A DNA stretch of 64,000 bases from Streptomyces sp. AA1529 (GTDB lineage: Bacteria > Actinomycetota > Actinomycetes > Streptomycetales > Streptomycetaceae), in contig NZ_ALAP01000083.1 in assembly GCF_000280905.1 (NCBI RefSeq), positions 1 through 64,000 on the forward strand. Direction: 5' to 3'. Position 1 is the stretch's first letter, and the number at the start of each line of letters is the position of its first letter. Under the pieces are notes generated by a model. It was not told the DNA's origin. It made no database searches and saw only the letters and a program-made list of their open reading frames with translations. This document shows positions 34,850 to 44,193 of this stretch, one piece after another. The position numbers and the translations under genes are program-made.

Positions 34850-35380
34850 TCACTTCCGGCCCGCCGCCTCGAGCAGCGGCTCGAACCGCGGGCACAGGTG
34901 GTGCACGGCGGGCCCGGCGTTGTCGATCTCGCCCGCCTTCAGCGCGCTGATCGCGTCCTTCCTGCTCGCCTCGGCAGTGCTGCGCAGCCGGGCGCAGGCG
35001 GTGCGCCCGGCCTCCAGCACCGCGGCCGGCTCCAGCCCCTGCGGCACCCTGCCGACCAGATACTCCTTCTCCTTCTCGGTGAACGAGCCGGTGGCCGGGG
35101 AGAGCGAGGCGCGCGGGACCTTCGGCACGTCCTCGTCCCCGGGCTCTTCCGGGTCCTGGGTGTCCTTCGGGTCCTCCGGCCGCCCCTCCCGCCCGTCCCC
35201 GGGCGCCGGCTCGTCCTCCGGCGCGGCGGAGGTGTCCTCGCCGGCTCCTGCGCTCTTCTCGGCCCGGGGGCGTTTCGCGGCCTCCCCGCCGTCGTCGCCG
35301 CCCGCGCCGCAGCCGGCCGTCAGCACCAGGACGGCCGCCACGAGGGCTGCCGCCGCCGGTGCCGCCCTGCGGGCGCTCAC
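34850..35380 (-). CDS. Small lipoprotein linked to the surface-polysaccharide island
   Basis: A 176-residue protein from GTG 35380. It has a lipoprotein signal (VAAVLVLTAGCGAG). An acidic, Pro-rich linker (about 30-85) is followed by a helical domain, FTEKEKEYLVGRVPQGLEPA. Two further cysteines (TACARL and HLCPRF) may pair. The start overlaps the stop of the secreted propeller protein by four bases (GTGA), so they are coupled and may act together at the cell surface. No family function is recognised. Confidence 0.78.
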   Translation of the reverse strand: MSARRAAPAAAALVAAVLVLTAGCGAGGDDGGEAAKRPRAEKSAGAGEDTSAAPEDEPAPGDGREGRPEDPKDTQDPEEPGDEDVPKVPRASLSPATGSFTEKEKEYLVGRVPQGLEPAAVLEAGRTACARLRSTAEASRKDAISALKAGEIDNAGPAVHHLCPRFEPLLEAAGRK

Positions 35381-37464
35381 GGCTTCCTGAAGGTCAGCGT
35401 GAGCTTGGGGCCGGTGCCCCCGGACTCGCGGGCCGCCAGCCACAGGCTGTCGCTGCCCGTACCGGTGAGCGCCAGGTCGAGGTTCTCGCCCTCCGCGTCG
35501 CTGACGGCGTCGGTGCCGAGCGGAATGTCGTAGGCCGTGCTCCGCTCCGGCGCGCCGTCCAGCGAGCCCAGTGCCGTCGAGCCGACCGAGGGCCGCTCGG
35601 CCCAGGTCACCCCGGTCTCGCTCCAACTGCCGGTGACGGGGCGGACCGTGACCGTGTCCGTGCTGGCAGCGTAGCTGTCGCCGCTGGTGGTGACGGTGAG
35701 CCGGGCCTTGGCCAGCTCCATTCCGTCGGGCGCGGACGGCACCGCGAAGCGCGCGTAGCTCTCGTAGGGGGCGGAGCCGCGGACGGCGAGCTGCATATGG
35801 GTGCCGTAGGCGGAGTTGACCGAGGAGCCGTTCACATAGGCGTCGGCACTCGCCTCCCGCTCCACGGTCGTCTCCGAGGGCGTGCCCGGGGTCCGCACCT
35901 CCGCGCCCGCGGAGCGGGAGCTGGTGTTGGCGTCCCCGTCGTCGCTCGCGGTGACCCGGTAGGTGTAGTCCGTGCCGGAGTCGGTGGTGGTGTCGGTGAA
36001 GCTGACCGTGGGCCGGTCCCAGAACGCGGAGTTCGCCCGCACGGTGCCCACCGGTTCGGAGCCGCCGTTGCGGTAGACGCGGTAGGTGAGGGTGCGGTCG
36101 TCCAGGTCGGTACTGGCCGGCCAGGACACCCGCACGCCGCCGAGGACGTTGGCCGCGTTCACGTCCTCCGGGACGGTCGGGGCGCCGGTGTCGGGCCCGT
36201 TGGCGAACCGCACCAGGCCCTGCTGCGGTGTGTTGCCGTTGCTGGCGATGCGCGAGAACGCGCCGCCCACCCACATGTAGTCCTTGCCGCCCCGGGAGGA
36301 GACCACCATGGCGCGCGGCCCCACCTGCTCCACGTTCAGCGGGCCGTCGTCGGTGTCCGGGAACCAGGACAGCAGCGGGGTGGGGTCGTCCACCGACTCG
36401 GCGAGCAGGTGCTGGCGCTCGTGGAGTTCGCCGAACTCGCCCATGCTGGAGCAGTCGTGCGCGTGCGAACTGCTGTAGAGCACCTTCTTGTAGACGGTCA
36501 CGTCCTGGGTGGCGCCCAGACAGGTGTCCCGCCAGCGCTGCGAGAAGTCGTCCAGGTTCAGCGCGATCCGGCCGTCGAACACACCCCCGCCGGTGCCCTC
36601 GTTGGCGGTGTAGATCCCGGTCTCGTCCGCGTACAGCCCCTTGACCACCGAGTTGCGCGGCACGAAGGAGCGCCCGTAGCCGTGCTTGAGCGCGCCGGAG
36701 TCCGCGTCCACGACGGCCAGCGCGTGCGAGTCGGTGTTCCGCACGCGGGCGAAGTCGCCGCCGAGCACGACGCTGCGCCCGTCCGGGGTGACCTCGACGG
36801 CCCGTCCCGTCGCGTCCGCGTCCGCCTTCCAGGACCGCAGCTCGCCGTCCGTGCTCAGCGCCGCGAACTTGCCGCGGCTCTGCCCGTCCACCGAGGTGAA
36901 GGCGCCGCCCAGGTAGACGGTGTCGTCGGTGGCGGCCAGCGCGTGCACGGTCGCGGAGACCGACACGTTGAACTCGGGCTTCACCGTGCAGCTGGGGATG
37001 TCGATCGCGGCGACCCGGCTGACGTAGGTGCCGTTGACGGCGGCGAAGTTGCCGCCCGCGTAGAGGGTCTCGCCGTCCGGCGAGACGGCCAGCGCCCGGA
37101 CCGTCGCGGTGCCGCTGCCCACGGTGAAGTCGAGCCGGCAGTCGGTGGGGGCGCCGGTCGCGGCGTCGAACGCCGCGAAGTTGACGGCCTGCCGCTCGTC
37201 GGTGCCCGCTTCCGCGCCCGGCGGCCGGACGGCGGAGAAGGTGCCGCCCGCGAAGACGACGCCGTCGGACTGGGCCATCGCCCACACGACGCCGTTCGTC
37301 TGCCAGGTCGGTAAGTCGTCGGCCGTCATCGCCACCGGCGGGGTGAGCGCGTGCGCCTGCGGGGTGCCGCGCTCGGTGAGGGCCGGGCCGATCAGCGCGG
37401 CGGCCGCCAGGGCCAGGACCGCTGCCGCCGCCGTGACCGTGCGCGGGGCCGTACGTCGTTTCAT
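35377..37464 (-). CDS. Secreted beta-propeller, FN3 and DNRLRE-domain protein
   Basis: A 695-residue exported protein. The signal peptide spans about 1-39 and ends in a QAHA-like site. Residues ~50-410 contain delta-60/propeller-type repeats (GVVFAGGTFSAV, TLYAGGNFAAV, TVYLGGAFTSV, SVVLGGDFARV). An FN3 domain follows at about 415-510, then a C-terminal DNRLRE (CBM96-like) module, ADAYVNGSSVNSAYGTHMQL, to the end. No catalytic residues are recognised. A TTA codon lies at 37314-37312. ATG 37464 follows GGGGAAC. Likely roles are matrix attachment or polymer binding, inferred from domains and neighbours. Confidence 0.87.
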   Translation of the reverse strand: MKRRTAPRTVTAAAAVLALAAAALIGPALTERGTPQAHALTPPVAMTADDLPTWQTNGVVWAMAQSDGVVFAGGTFSAVRPPGAEAGTDERQAVNFAAFDAATGAPTDCRLDFTVGSGTATVRALAVSPDGETLYAGGNFAAVNGTYVSRVAAIDIPSCTVKPEFNVSVSATVHALAATDDTVYLGGAFTSVDGQSRGKFAALSTDGELRSWKADADATGRAVEVTPDGRSVVLGGDFARVRNTDSHALAVVDADSGALKHGYGRSFVPRNSVVKGLYADETGIYTANEGTGGGVFDGRIALNLDDFSQRWRDTCLGATQDVTVYKKVLYSSSHAHDCSSMGEFGELHERQHLLAESVDDPTPLLSWFPDTDDGPLNVEQVGPRAMVVSSRGGKDYMWVGGAFSRIASNGNTPQQGLVRFANGPDTGAPTVPEDVNAANVLGGVRVSWPASTDLDDRTLTYRVYRNGGSEPVGTVRANSAFWDRPTVSFTDTTTDSGTDYTYRVTASDDGDANTSSRSAGAEVRTPGTPSETTVEREASADAYVNGSSVNSAYGTHMQLAVRGSAPYESYARFAVPSAPDGMELAKARLTVTTSGDSYAASTDTVTVRPVTGSWSETGVTWAERPSVGSTALGSLDGAPERSTAYDIPLGTDAVSDAEGENLDLALTGTGSDSLWLAARESGGTGPKLTLTFRKP

Positions 37465-37483
37465 CTGCTGTTCCCCACTGTTC

Positions 37484-37532
37484 GCTGGTGCCTGGTGCCT
37501 GGTGCCTGGTGCCTGGTGCCTGGTGTCCGGTG
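37484..37532. repeat. 7-bp tandem repeat (CCTGGTG) upstream of secreted protein gene
   Basis: Five perfect CCTGGTG copies fill 37491-37525, flanked by one variant copy on each side (GCTGGTG and TCCGGTG). The run ends about 20 bases before the ATG of the secreted protein on the minus strand, so it is in its leader or promoter. Slippage here would change spacing without altering the protein. Confidence 0.9.
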
Positions 37533-37637
37533 CGTCGCCGTCGCCTCTTCCGCGGGCTTCGGCAGTGCCGCGCGGTGCGCTCTGCCGGCCGGCCGCCGCG
37601 GTGCGCGGCGGGCGCGGGGTGTCCCGCGGCGCGGGCG

Positions 37638-38654
37638 TCAGCCGCGGTCGACGCGCACCGCCTCGCCCGAGAGTTCCGCCGCGAGCGCGGAGATGTCGGC
37701 CTCGACCATGATCCGCGCCAGCTCCCCCCACGTCACCCGCGGTTTCCAGCCCAGTTCGGCCTCCGCTTTGGCCGCGTCGCCGACCAGCGCGTCGACCTCG
37801 GACGGCCGCTGGTACTTCGGATCGAACCGCACATGCTCCCGCCAGTCCAGACCGCCCGCCCGGAACGCCTCGTGCAGGAACTCCCGTACGGTGGCGGCGA
37901 CTCCGGTGGCGACGACGTAGTCGCGGGGCTCGTCGGCCTGCAGCATCCGCCACATCGCCTCGACGTACTCCGGCGCGTACCCCCAGTCCCGTACCGCGTC
38001 CAGGTTCCCCAGGTACAGGTGCCGCTGGAGCCCGGCCCGGATCCGGGCGACGGCCCGGGTGATCTTGCGGGTCACGAAGGTCTCGCCGCGGCGCGGCGAC
38101 TCGTGGTTGAACAGGATCCCGTTCACCGCGAACAGGTCGTACGCCTCGCGGTAGTTGACCGTCGACCAGTAGCTGAAGACCTTCGCGCAGCCGTAGGGGC
38201 TGCGCGGGTGGAACGGGGTGGCCTCGTGCTGCGGAGGCGGCGCCGTGCCGAACATCTCCGAGGACGACGCCTGGTAGATCCGGGTGTCGATCCCGCTGGC
38301 CCGGATCGCCTCCAGCAGCCGGACGGTTCCCATGCCGGTGACGTCGCCGGTGTAGAGCGGGGAGTCGAAGGAGACCCGCACATGGGACTGTGCGCCCAGG
38401 TTGTAGACCTCGTCGGGCCGCAGGTCGCGCAGCAGGTTGACCAGGGCGACGCCGTCGGCGAGGTCCGCGTGGTGCAGCACCAGCGAGCGGCCCTCGTCGT
38501 GCGGGTCCTCGTACAGGTGGTCGATGCGGCCGGTGTTGAAGGACGAGGAGCGGCGCAGCAGGCCGTGCACCGTGTAGCCCTTTCCGATCAGGAGCTCGGT
38601 CAGGTACGACCCGTCCTGCCCGGTGATGCCGGTGATCAGTGCGCTCTTGGCCAT
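37638..38654 (-). CDS. gmd: GDP-mannose 4,6-dehydratase
   Basis: Converts GDP-D-mannose to GDP-4-keto-6-deoxymannose, the first step to GDP-L-fucose. It is 338 residues with the extended SDR fold. [16 protein letters not shown] is the NADP site. Catalytic Ser/Glu lie in QASSSEMFG and the Tyr-x3-Lys in [28 protein letters not shown] and [14 protein letters not shown] are diagnostic. ATG 38654 follows AGGA. It is divergent from fcl, which carries the second step. Confidence 0.97.
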   Translation of the reverse strand: MAKSALITGITGQDGSYLTELLIGKGYTVHGLLRRSSSFNTGRIDHLYEDPHDEGRSLVLHHADLADGVALVNLLRDLRPDEVYNLGAQSHVRVSFDSPLYTGDVTGMGTVRLLEAIRASGIDTRIYQASSSEMFGTAPPPQHEATPFHPRSPYGCAKVFSYWSTVNYREAYDLFAVNGILFNHESPRRGETFVTRKITRAVARIRAGLQRHLYLGNLDAVRDWGYAPEYVEAMWRMLQADEPRDYVVATGVAATVREFLHEAFRAGGLDWREHVRFDPKYQRPSEVDALVGDAAKAEAELGWKPRVTWGELARIMVEADISALAAELSGEAVRVDRG

Positions 38655-38825
38655 CTGCCGTCCTGGTGGGATCGGTGGTGCTGACTGGTGAGGGGCGGTG
38701 AGTGGTGGTGACGGGGCGAGGAGAGGGAGGGGGAGCGGTCGCTTCCGCCGGAATCGGCCGATGATTTCCAGGCTTTTGTCTGTCACCTCCCGCAATGGGA
38801 GTGCCGACTGGCAGAATCCGGCAGC

Positions 38826-39815
38826 ATGGAGCCGACGCCGCACCCCGCCACGCCCGCCCGCACCCCGGCCCCGGCAGGCGCTCTGCTGCCGCCCGGTGCC
38901 CGGGTGTTCGTCGCCGGACACCGCGGTCTGGTGGGCTCCGCCGTGGTCCGCCGGCTGGCCGTCGAGGGATACGAGGCGCTCACCCTCGACCGCGCGGCGC
39001 TCGACCTGCGGGACGCGGAGCACACCCGGCGCCGGCTGCGGGCACTGCGCCCGGATGCGGTGGTGCTGGCGGCGGCCAAGGTCGGCGGCATCATGGCGAA
39101 CGCCACCCGGCCCGTGCCCTTCCTGGAGGACAATCTCCGCATCCAGCTCAGCGTCATAGCCGGGGCGCACGCCGCGGGCGTGCCGCGGCTGCTCTTCCTG
39201 GGCTCGTCCTGCATCTACCCCAAGCACGCGGCGCAGCCGATCACCGAAGAGGCCCTGCTCACCGGCGCCCTGGAGCCGACGAACGAGCCGTACGCGCTGG
39301 CGAAGATCGCCGGTATCAGCCAGATCCGCGCCTACCGGAGCCAGTACGGGGCCGGCTACATCTCGGCGATGCCCACCAACCTCTACGGGCCCGGCGACAA
39401 TTTCGACCCGGAGACCTCGCACGTGCTGCCCGCCCTCGTCCGCCGCTTCCACGAGGCCGCGCGGGACGGCGCGGAGCGGGTGGTGCTGTGGGGGAGCGGC
39501 ACGCCGCGCCGGGAGTTCCTGCACGTCGACGACCTGGCGCGGGCCTGTGTGCTGCTGCTGCGGGAGTACGACGACGCGATGCCGGTCAACGTCGGCTGCG
39601 GCGCGGATCTGACCATCGCCGCGCTCGCCGAGAGGGTCCGCGACGTGGTCGGCTACCGCGGTGCCGTCGAGTGGGACACCGCCCGCCCGGACGGTACGCC
39701 GCGCAAACTGCTGGACGTCTCCCGGCTGTCCGCACTCGGCTTCCGTCCCTCGATCCCGCTGCGGGAGGGCATCCGCTCCACCTACGAGTGGTGGTTGCGC
39801 ACCGCCGCTTCCTGA
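38826..39815 (+). CDS. fcl: GDP-L-fucose synthase
   Basis: Epimerises and reduces GDP-4-keto-6-deoxymannose to GDP-L-fucose. It is 329 residues. [18 protein letters not shown] is the NADP-binding site. GSSCIYP holds the active Ser and Cys, and [10 protein letters not shown] the Tyr-x3-Lys. [13 protein letters not shown] and EFLHVDDLA are typical. A 20-residue Pro/Ala-rich extension precedes the Rossmann fold. With gmd it implies fucose in the surface polymer. No mannose-1-phosphate guanylyltransferase gene is seen in the window. Confidence 0.96.
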   Translation: MEPTPHPATPARTPAPAGALLPPGARVFVAGHRGLVGSAVVRRLAVEGYEALTLDRAALDLRDAEHTRRRLRALRPDAVVLAAAKVGGIMANATRPVPFLEDNLRIQLSVIAGAHAAGVPRLLFLGSSCIYPKHAAQPITEEALLTGALEPTNEPYALAKIAGISQIRAYRSQYGAGYISAMPTNLYGPGDNFDPETSHVLPALVRRFHEAARDGAERVVLWGSGTPRREFLHVDDLARACVLLLREYDDAMPVNVGCGADLTIAALAERVRDVVGYRGAVEWDTARPDGTPRKLLDVSRLSALGFRPSIPLREGIRSTYEWWLRTAAS

Positions 39816-39963
39816 CGCCTCCCGTCCGCACCCGACCGGGCGCGCGGACGGCGGCCGGTCCGCACCGGCGCGCGGCGCGGCCGCCGTCCGTCGGCGGCGT
39901 GCCGGCGCACCCGCGGACGGCCGTGCCGCCGCTCCTCCCCGCTGTGCTTCCGGTGGCCGCATC

Positions 39964-41511
39964 TCAGTACGCACCCCGCCCGTCGACCACGGCGCGCACC
40001 GTGCGGGCCAGCAGGTCCAGGTCCGTGGTCAGCGACCAGTTGTCCGTGTAGCGCAGATCCAGCGCGAGGCTCTCGTCCCAGGACAGATCCGAGCGTCCGC
40101 TCACCTGCCACGGCCCCGTCAGGCCGGGCTTGACCAGCAGCCGCCGCAGCGCCGTCGCACCGTAGGCCGCCACCTCGTCCGGCAGCGGGGGCCGCGGGCC
40201 CACCAGCGACATCTCGCCGCGCGCCACGTTCACTAACTGCGGCAGCTCGTCCAGGGAAGTGCGGCGCAGTACGCGTCCCAGCCGGGTGATCCGGGGGTCG
40301 GCGCGCACCTTGAACAGCGGCCCGTCCCCCTCGTTGGCGGCGGCGAGCTGCGGGCGCAGCCGATCGGCGTCCACGACCATGGAGCGGAACTTCCACATGG
40401 TGAAGGGCGCGCCGCGGTGGCCCGCGCGGGTCTGCCGGTAGAGCGCGGGGCCCGGTGAGTCGAGCCGTATCGCCAGGATGAGCAGCGCCAGCAGCGGTGC
40501 GAGGAGCACCAGCCCGAGCACGGCTCCCGTCCGGTCGAGCGCCGACTTGAGGGCGAGTTGCGGGCCGCGCCGCGGCGGCGGGTCGACGTGCAGCAGGTGC
40601 AGTCCCGCCGCGGTGGACGGGCGCACCCTGCGCAGGGCGACGTCGGCCAGCCCCGAGGAGATCATCAGCGGCAGTCCCGCGTCCTGCACCGCCCAGGTCA
40701 GGGTGCGCAGCCGCTGGCCGGACAGCAGCGATCCGGGGGCGACCAGCACGGTGTCGGCGGCGTGCTGCCGGGCGGCGGAGACCACGGCGGCGCCGTCCTG
40801 GCCGCCGTCGTCCGGGCCGCGCGGGACGCTCTCCAACCGCCCGGTCTCCGGTACCCCGCTCCGGTTGCCGCCCGGGCCCACCGGAACGGCCCCGATGACG
40901 ACGTACGGATGGTCGGTGCGGCTGGCGAGCTGTTCGACCACGCGGTCCACGGCGCTGCCCTCGCCGACGACCAGCGCCCGCTGCACCACGTGGGCCTCCC
41001 GGCGCCGGCCGAGGAGATGGCGGTGGGTCAGCGCGCGGCAGACCGTGGTGAGCAGCGGCGCGGGGGCGAGCGCCAGCAGGGCGACGGCGGGCGGCGAGTC
41101 CTCTCCCGTCAGCACCCGGACGACGGCGAGGAGCCCCAGCAGGGTCAGCCAGTCGTGCAGGGCGGTCAGCGCTCCGCGGCTCTCGCCGAGCCAGCGGCGC
41201 CCGTACCGCCGGTGGGCGGCCCGTACCGCCAGCCACATCAGGGTGGCCGTCGCGGTGGCCGGCCCGGTGTGGGGGAGCCCGGCCCGGTGGAAGCAGAGCG
41301 CCACCGGGAGAGCGATTCCCGCGGTGTCGACCGTCAGCGCCACCGGCCCGTACCAGCCGGATTTGTCCCGCTCGCCGTTCCGGTTGCCGTCCCGGCCGTC
41401 CCGGCCGCCGCGGAGGGCGTGCCGACCCGGGACCGTGTCGCTGCCGCCTCTTCCGGCTCCCGGCCCGGCCGGTCTCCCCACCTCGGACACGAACGCCGCG
41501 TCGCGCCGCAT
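39964..41511 (-). CDS. Polyprenyl glycosylphosphotransferase (initiating enzyme)
   Basis: Transfers the first sugar-1-phosphate to undecaprenyl phosphate at the membrane. It is 515 residues. Four to five N-terminal membrane segments and a central CoA-binding-like domain precede the Bac_transf domain (from about 320). That domain has [39 protein letters not shown] and [15 protein letters not shown] 41511 with GGGGGG upstream is preferred over GTG 41547. A TTA codon lies at 40236-40234, in the catalytic domain. The sugar cannot be told. Confidence 0.92.
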   Translation of the reverse strand: MRRDAAFVSEVGRPAGPGAGRGGSDTVPGRHALRGGRDGRDGNRNGERDKSGWYGPVALTVDTAGIALPVALCFHRAGLPHTGPATATATLMWLAVRAAHRRYGRRWLGESRGALTALHDWLTLLGLLAVVRVLTGEDSPPAVALLALAPAPLLTTVCRALTHRHLLGRRREAHVVQRALVVGEGSAVDRVVEQLASRTDHPYVVIGAVPVGPGGNRSGVPETGRLESVPRGPDDGGQDGAAVVSAARQHAADTVLVAPGSLLSGQRLRTLTWAVQDAGLPLMISSGLADVALRRVRPSTAAGLHLLHVDPPPRRGPQLALKSALDRTGAVLGLVLLAPLLALLILAIRLDSPGPALYRQTRAGHRGAPFTMWKFRSMVVDADRLRPQLAAANEGDGPLFKVRADPRITRLGRVLRRTSLDELPQLVNVARGEMSLVGPRPPLPDEVAAYGATALRRLLVKPGLTGPWQVSGRSDLSWDESLALDLRYTDNWSLTTDLDLLARTVRAVVDGRGAY

Positions 41512-41804
41512 GAACCCCCCCAGGTACGCGGAACCCCCACAGCGCACCGAAACCTCCCCGGGCGTACGGGGATGCGCCGACCACCCAGACCTTAAGTCAT
41601 ATGAGCACTCTGTGTGCCCGAGTGTTCACTTCACCATGAGAAGTGCGGAGAGTGTGGAGGGGGTTGTCAGACGGTGCGCGTATTTTGCGGGTGATTCGCC
41701 GAGGAATATCCCCTCCGGGCGACACCGTCCGCCGCGCCCGCCGCACGGAGACCGGCGCCGCACCGGAGGGATCCGCCCGGACGCCCCGGCCGCGGCCCCG
41801 GCTT
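41512..41804 (-). promoter_or_regulatory. Divergent promoter region upstream of the glycosylphosphotransferase
   Basis: This stretch up to the MerR-type operator holds no convincing gene. 41590-41720 is clearly richer in A and T than the neighbouring DNA and contains several short inverted repeats, for example cacttc at 41627-41632 and gaagtg at 41640-41645. It most likely carries the promoter of the minus-strand glycosylphosphotransferase gene. No exact hexamers are assigned. Confidence 0.45.
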
Positions 41805-41828
41805 GACCTTGACGCAGGCGGCAGGGTC
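41805..41828 (+). promoter_or_regulatory. MerR-type operator upstream of the SDR
   Basis: GACCTTG (41805-41811), ten bases, then CAGGGTC (41822-41828) forms an inverted repeat with one mismatch, of the size bound by MerR dimers between promoter elements. TTGACC at 41803-41808 could be the -35 element. A MerR-family gene lies just after the SDR, so control of the SDR by that protein is inferred. Confidence 0.5.
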
Positions 41829-41841
41829 CGAGGATGCGGGC

Positions 41842-42624
41842 ATGGACGAGAGCACCGACCCGAGCACCCCGCAGCAGCCCCGCACCGTCGTCGTCACCGG
41901 CGCCGGCACCGGTATCGGCCGGGCCACCGCACGGGCCTTCGCCGCGCGCGGCGCACATGTACTGACCGTCGGGCGCCGCCCGGAGCCGCTCCGCGAGACC
42001 GCCGCGGAGCCCGGCGCCGGTGCCATCACCCCGTACCCGGCCGACCTCACCGAGGAGGACGCGCCCGACCGGATCGTGGTTGCCGCGCTGGAGCTGACCG
42101 GGCGGCTCGACGTCCTCGTCAACAACGCGGGCATCGTCGGCGGCGAGAGCCTGGGCAGCCACACCCGTGCGGGCGTCGAGGCCCAGTTCGCCACCAACCT
42201 CACCGCGCCCGTCCTGCTGACCCAGGCCGCGCTCCCCGCGCTGGAGGCCGCTGCCGGGCAGGGCGTTGTCGTCAACGTCAGCACCTCCGTCGGCCAGCGC
42301 GCCTGGCCGGGCAACCCGCTCTACGCCGCCTCCAAGACCGCCCTCGAACTGCTCACCCGGAGCTGGGCCGTGGAACTGGCGCCGCGCGGTGTCCGGGTGG
42401 TCGCCGTCGCGCCGGGGGCGGTCGACACCCCCATCGGCGAACACCGGGGGCTCGACCCCGAGCAGCGCCGCCGGATACGCGCGTGGCAGATCGCCCGCAC
42501 CCCGCTCGGCCGCGTCGGCAGGCCCGAGGAGGTGGCCTGGGCCGTGGTCGGACTGGCCGCACCCGAGGCGTCGTTCGTCACCGGCGCCGTGCTGCCGGTG
42601 GACGGCGGCGCGGTGCTGGCGTGA
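41842..42624 (+). CDS. Short-chain dehydrogenase/reductase under MerR-type control
   Basis: A 260-residue classical SDR. TGAGTGIGRATARAFAARGA is the cofactor site. VLVNNAGIVGG, the Ser in VNVSTSVGQRA, and YAASK form the active site. The C-terminal SFVTGAVLPVDGGAVLA is typical. ATG 41842 with a GAGG nine bases upstream is preferred; TTG 41803 lies inside the presumed operator. The MerR gene follows 95 bases downstream in the same direction. Confidence 0.9.
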   Translation: MDESTDPSTPQQPRTVVVTGAGTGIGRATARAFAARGAHVLTVGRRPEPLRETAAEPGAGAITPYPADLTEEDAPDRIVVAALELTGRLDVLVNNAGIVGGESLGSHTRAGVEAQFATNLTAPVLLTQAALPALEAAAGQGVVVNVSTSVGQRAWPGNPLYAASKTALELLTRSWAVELAPRGVRVVAVAPGAVDTPIGEHRGLDPEQRRRIRAWQIARTPLGRVGRPEEVAWAVVGLAAPEASFVTGAVLPVDGGAVLA

Positions 42625-42719
42625 GGGGGCTGCGTGAGGCGGCCGGGGAGCGCGCGCCGGCTGCCCGCGCCGTGCCGCCACCCGCTGTGGTACTACTCCC
42701 TCCGGGAGGTGGCGGTGCC

Positions 42720-43082
42720 ATGCGGATCGGCGAACTGGCCCGGCGGACCGGGACGACGGCGCGGGCGCTGCGCCACTACGAGCAGGCCGGGCTGCTCACC
42801 TCCCGCCGCGCCCCCAACGGCTACCGCTGCTACGACACGTCCGCCGAGGTCCGCGTCCGCAACATCCGCCACCTGCTCCAGGCCGGGCTGACGCTGGAGG
42901 ACGTCGGCTGCTTCGCCGCCTGCCTGGACGGCGACATGGCCACGGCCCCGCCCTCGCCGGAGGGGCTGCGGATCGCCGAGCAGCGGCTCGCCGTCCTGGA
43001 GGCCCGGATCGCCGCGCAGGCCGAGGTGCGCGACCGGCTGCGGGCCGCGCTGCGCGGCACGGCGGCAGGGGCGGCGGGCTGA
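42720..43082 (+). CDS. MerR-family transcriptional regulator
   Basis: A 120-residue regulator. The winged helix-turn-helix is intact at the start (MRIGELARRTGTTARALRHYEQAGLL) and followed by the NGYRCYD wing. A dimerisation helix follows (LEARIAAQAEVRDRLRAAL). The short C-terminus has one cysteine pair (VGCFAACLDG), so metal or redox sensing is possible but unproven. ATG 42720 follows GGGAGGTGG. The likely target is the operator in front of the adjacent SDR. Confidence 0.9.
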   Translation: MRIGELARRTGTTARALRHYEQAGLLTSRRAPNGYRCYDTSAEVRVRNIRHLLQAGLTLEDVGCFAACLDGDMATAPPSPEGLRIAEQRLAVLEARIAAQAEVRDRLRAALRGTAAGAAG

Positions 43083-43102
43083 CGCAGGCGCCGCGCCGTT
43101 CC

Positions 43103-43120
43103 CCGGCCCGCGGGGGCCGG
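43103..43120. terminator. Hairpin between convergent MerR and MBL genes
   Basis: CCGGCCC at 43103-43109 pairs with GGGCCGG at 43114-43120 in the 57-base gap between two convergent genes. It could stop both transcripts. There is no U run. Confidence 0.4.
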
Positions 43121-43139
43121 AGCCCGGCCCCGCTCCCGG

Positions 43140-44066
43140 TCAGTCGGCGCCCGGACCGTTGTCCGGGGGGACGGGGATCAGCCGGTGGTGGCCGGCTCCG
43201 CCGGTGACTCGTCCGGCGGTGGGCGGCGGGAAGTGGGTGCCCAGGACCAGCGTGCCGGTGTCGGCGAGGGCGGCCAGCAGGGTGCGCCGGGTGGCCTCGG
43301 ACTGCCGGGGGTCGATGTCCACGCAGCTCCCGATCCCGGGCTCCGGCAGCTGCACGGGGTGGTGGACGCAGTCGCCGGTGAGCAGCGCGGCTTCTCCGGC
43401 GCTGTCGAGCCGGACCGCGAAGTGGCCGGGGGTGTGCCCGGGGGTGGGGAGCAGCCGCAGGCCGGGGGCGAGGTCGAGGCCCGCTTCCGGGAGGTCCACC
43501 AGGTCGAGCTGCCCCGCCTCCTCGACGGGGTGCACCGAGTCGCGGAACATCCGGGTCCGTGCCTCGTCCATGGGGTGTCCGGCCCAGAACTCCCGTTCGG
43601 TGCGGGAGGTGACATAGCGGGCGTTGGGGAAGGTGGGTACCCAGTCGCCGTCCTGTGCGCGGGTGTTCCAGCCGACGTGGTCGGTGTGCAGGTGGGTCAG
43701 GAGTACCAGATCGACGGAGTCGGGCGGGAATCCGGCGGCTTCGAGGCGTTCCGGGTAGTCGGTGCGCAGGTCGTGCCAGGCCGGGTTGGCGCGGGGCTTC
43801 CCGTTGCCGATGCCGGTGTCGACGAGGACCCGCAGCCCGCCGACCGAGAAGGCGAAGCTGTGGCTGGCCAGGCGCAGCGTGCCGTCGCGGTCGGCGAAGT
43901 CGGGTCGCAGCCAGTCGTGCCGGGCGACGACCTCGGCGGTGGCGCCGGGCAGCAGCCAGCGGCCGGTCGGGGCGGGCAGCGGGGCCTCGTCCACGCGGTG
44001 GACCGCGAGCTCGCCCACGGTCCAGGAGGGGACAACCTCGGCAGAGTTAAAGCTAACCGTTTGCAT
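43140..44066 (-). CDS. MBL-fold metallo-hydrolase
   Basis: A 308-residue metallo-beta-lactamase-fold hydrolase resembling the lactonase-like group. Metal ligands are in TALLTHLHTDHVGW-like sequence (seen as VLLTHLHTDHVGW), LPTPGHTPGHFAV and ALLTGDCVHHP, with VLGTHFPPP at the end. LVDTGIGNGK is the usual early strand. The ATG at 44066 lies inside a 12-bp palindrome, so transcription or translation start is directly accessible to a regulator. It is divergent from the AtzG-amidase-TetR operon. The substrate is unknown; a lactone or amide product related to the amidase pathway is possible. Confidence 0.9.
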   Translation of the reverse strand: MQTVSFNSAEVVPSWTVGELAVHRVDEAPLPAPTGRWLLPGATAEVVARHDWLRPDFADRDGTLRLASHSFAFSVGGLRVLVDTGIGNGKPRANPAWHDLRTDYPERLEAAGFPPDSVDLVLLTHLHTDHVGWNTRAQDGDWVPTFPNARYVTSRTEREFWAGHPMDEARTRMFRDSVHPVEEAGQLDLVDLPEAGLDLAPGLRLLPTPGHTPGHFAVRLDSAGEAALLTGDCVHHPVQLPEPGIGSCVDIDPRQSEATRRTLLAALADTGTLVLGTHFPPPTAGRVTGGAGHHRLIPVPPDNGPGAD

Positions 44067-44091
44067 TAATGCACCGTAGCTTCTACGGTGC
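44062..44091. promoter_or_regulatory. Twin palindromes in divergent promoter
   Basis: TGCATTAATGCA (44062-44073) is a perfect 12-bp palindrome. It overlaps GCACCGTAG-CTT-CTACGGTGC (44071-44091), a perfect 9-bp inverted repeat. Both lie between the MBL gene, whose ATG is within the first, and the amidase operon. The TetR-family gene at the end of that operon is the obvious candidate to bind here. Confidence 0.65.
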
Positions 44092-44193
44092 AGCTAACGC
44101 AAAGGATTCGCTTTTGCTGTCGGTGCCGCACCCCGGCCGCCGGCCGCACCCCGGGCCCGACCGCCGCCCCGCCCCGACCTGAGGAGAGCGCTG

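Noticed and set aside
41627-41645. Short inverted repeat cacttc/gaagtg as an operator
   Set aside because: A six-base arm in an A/T-richer stretch is expected by chance; no further support.
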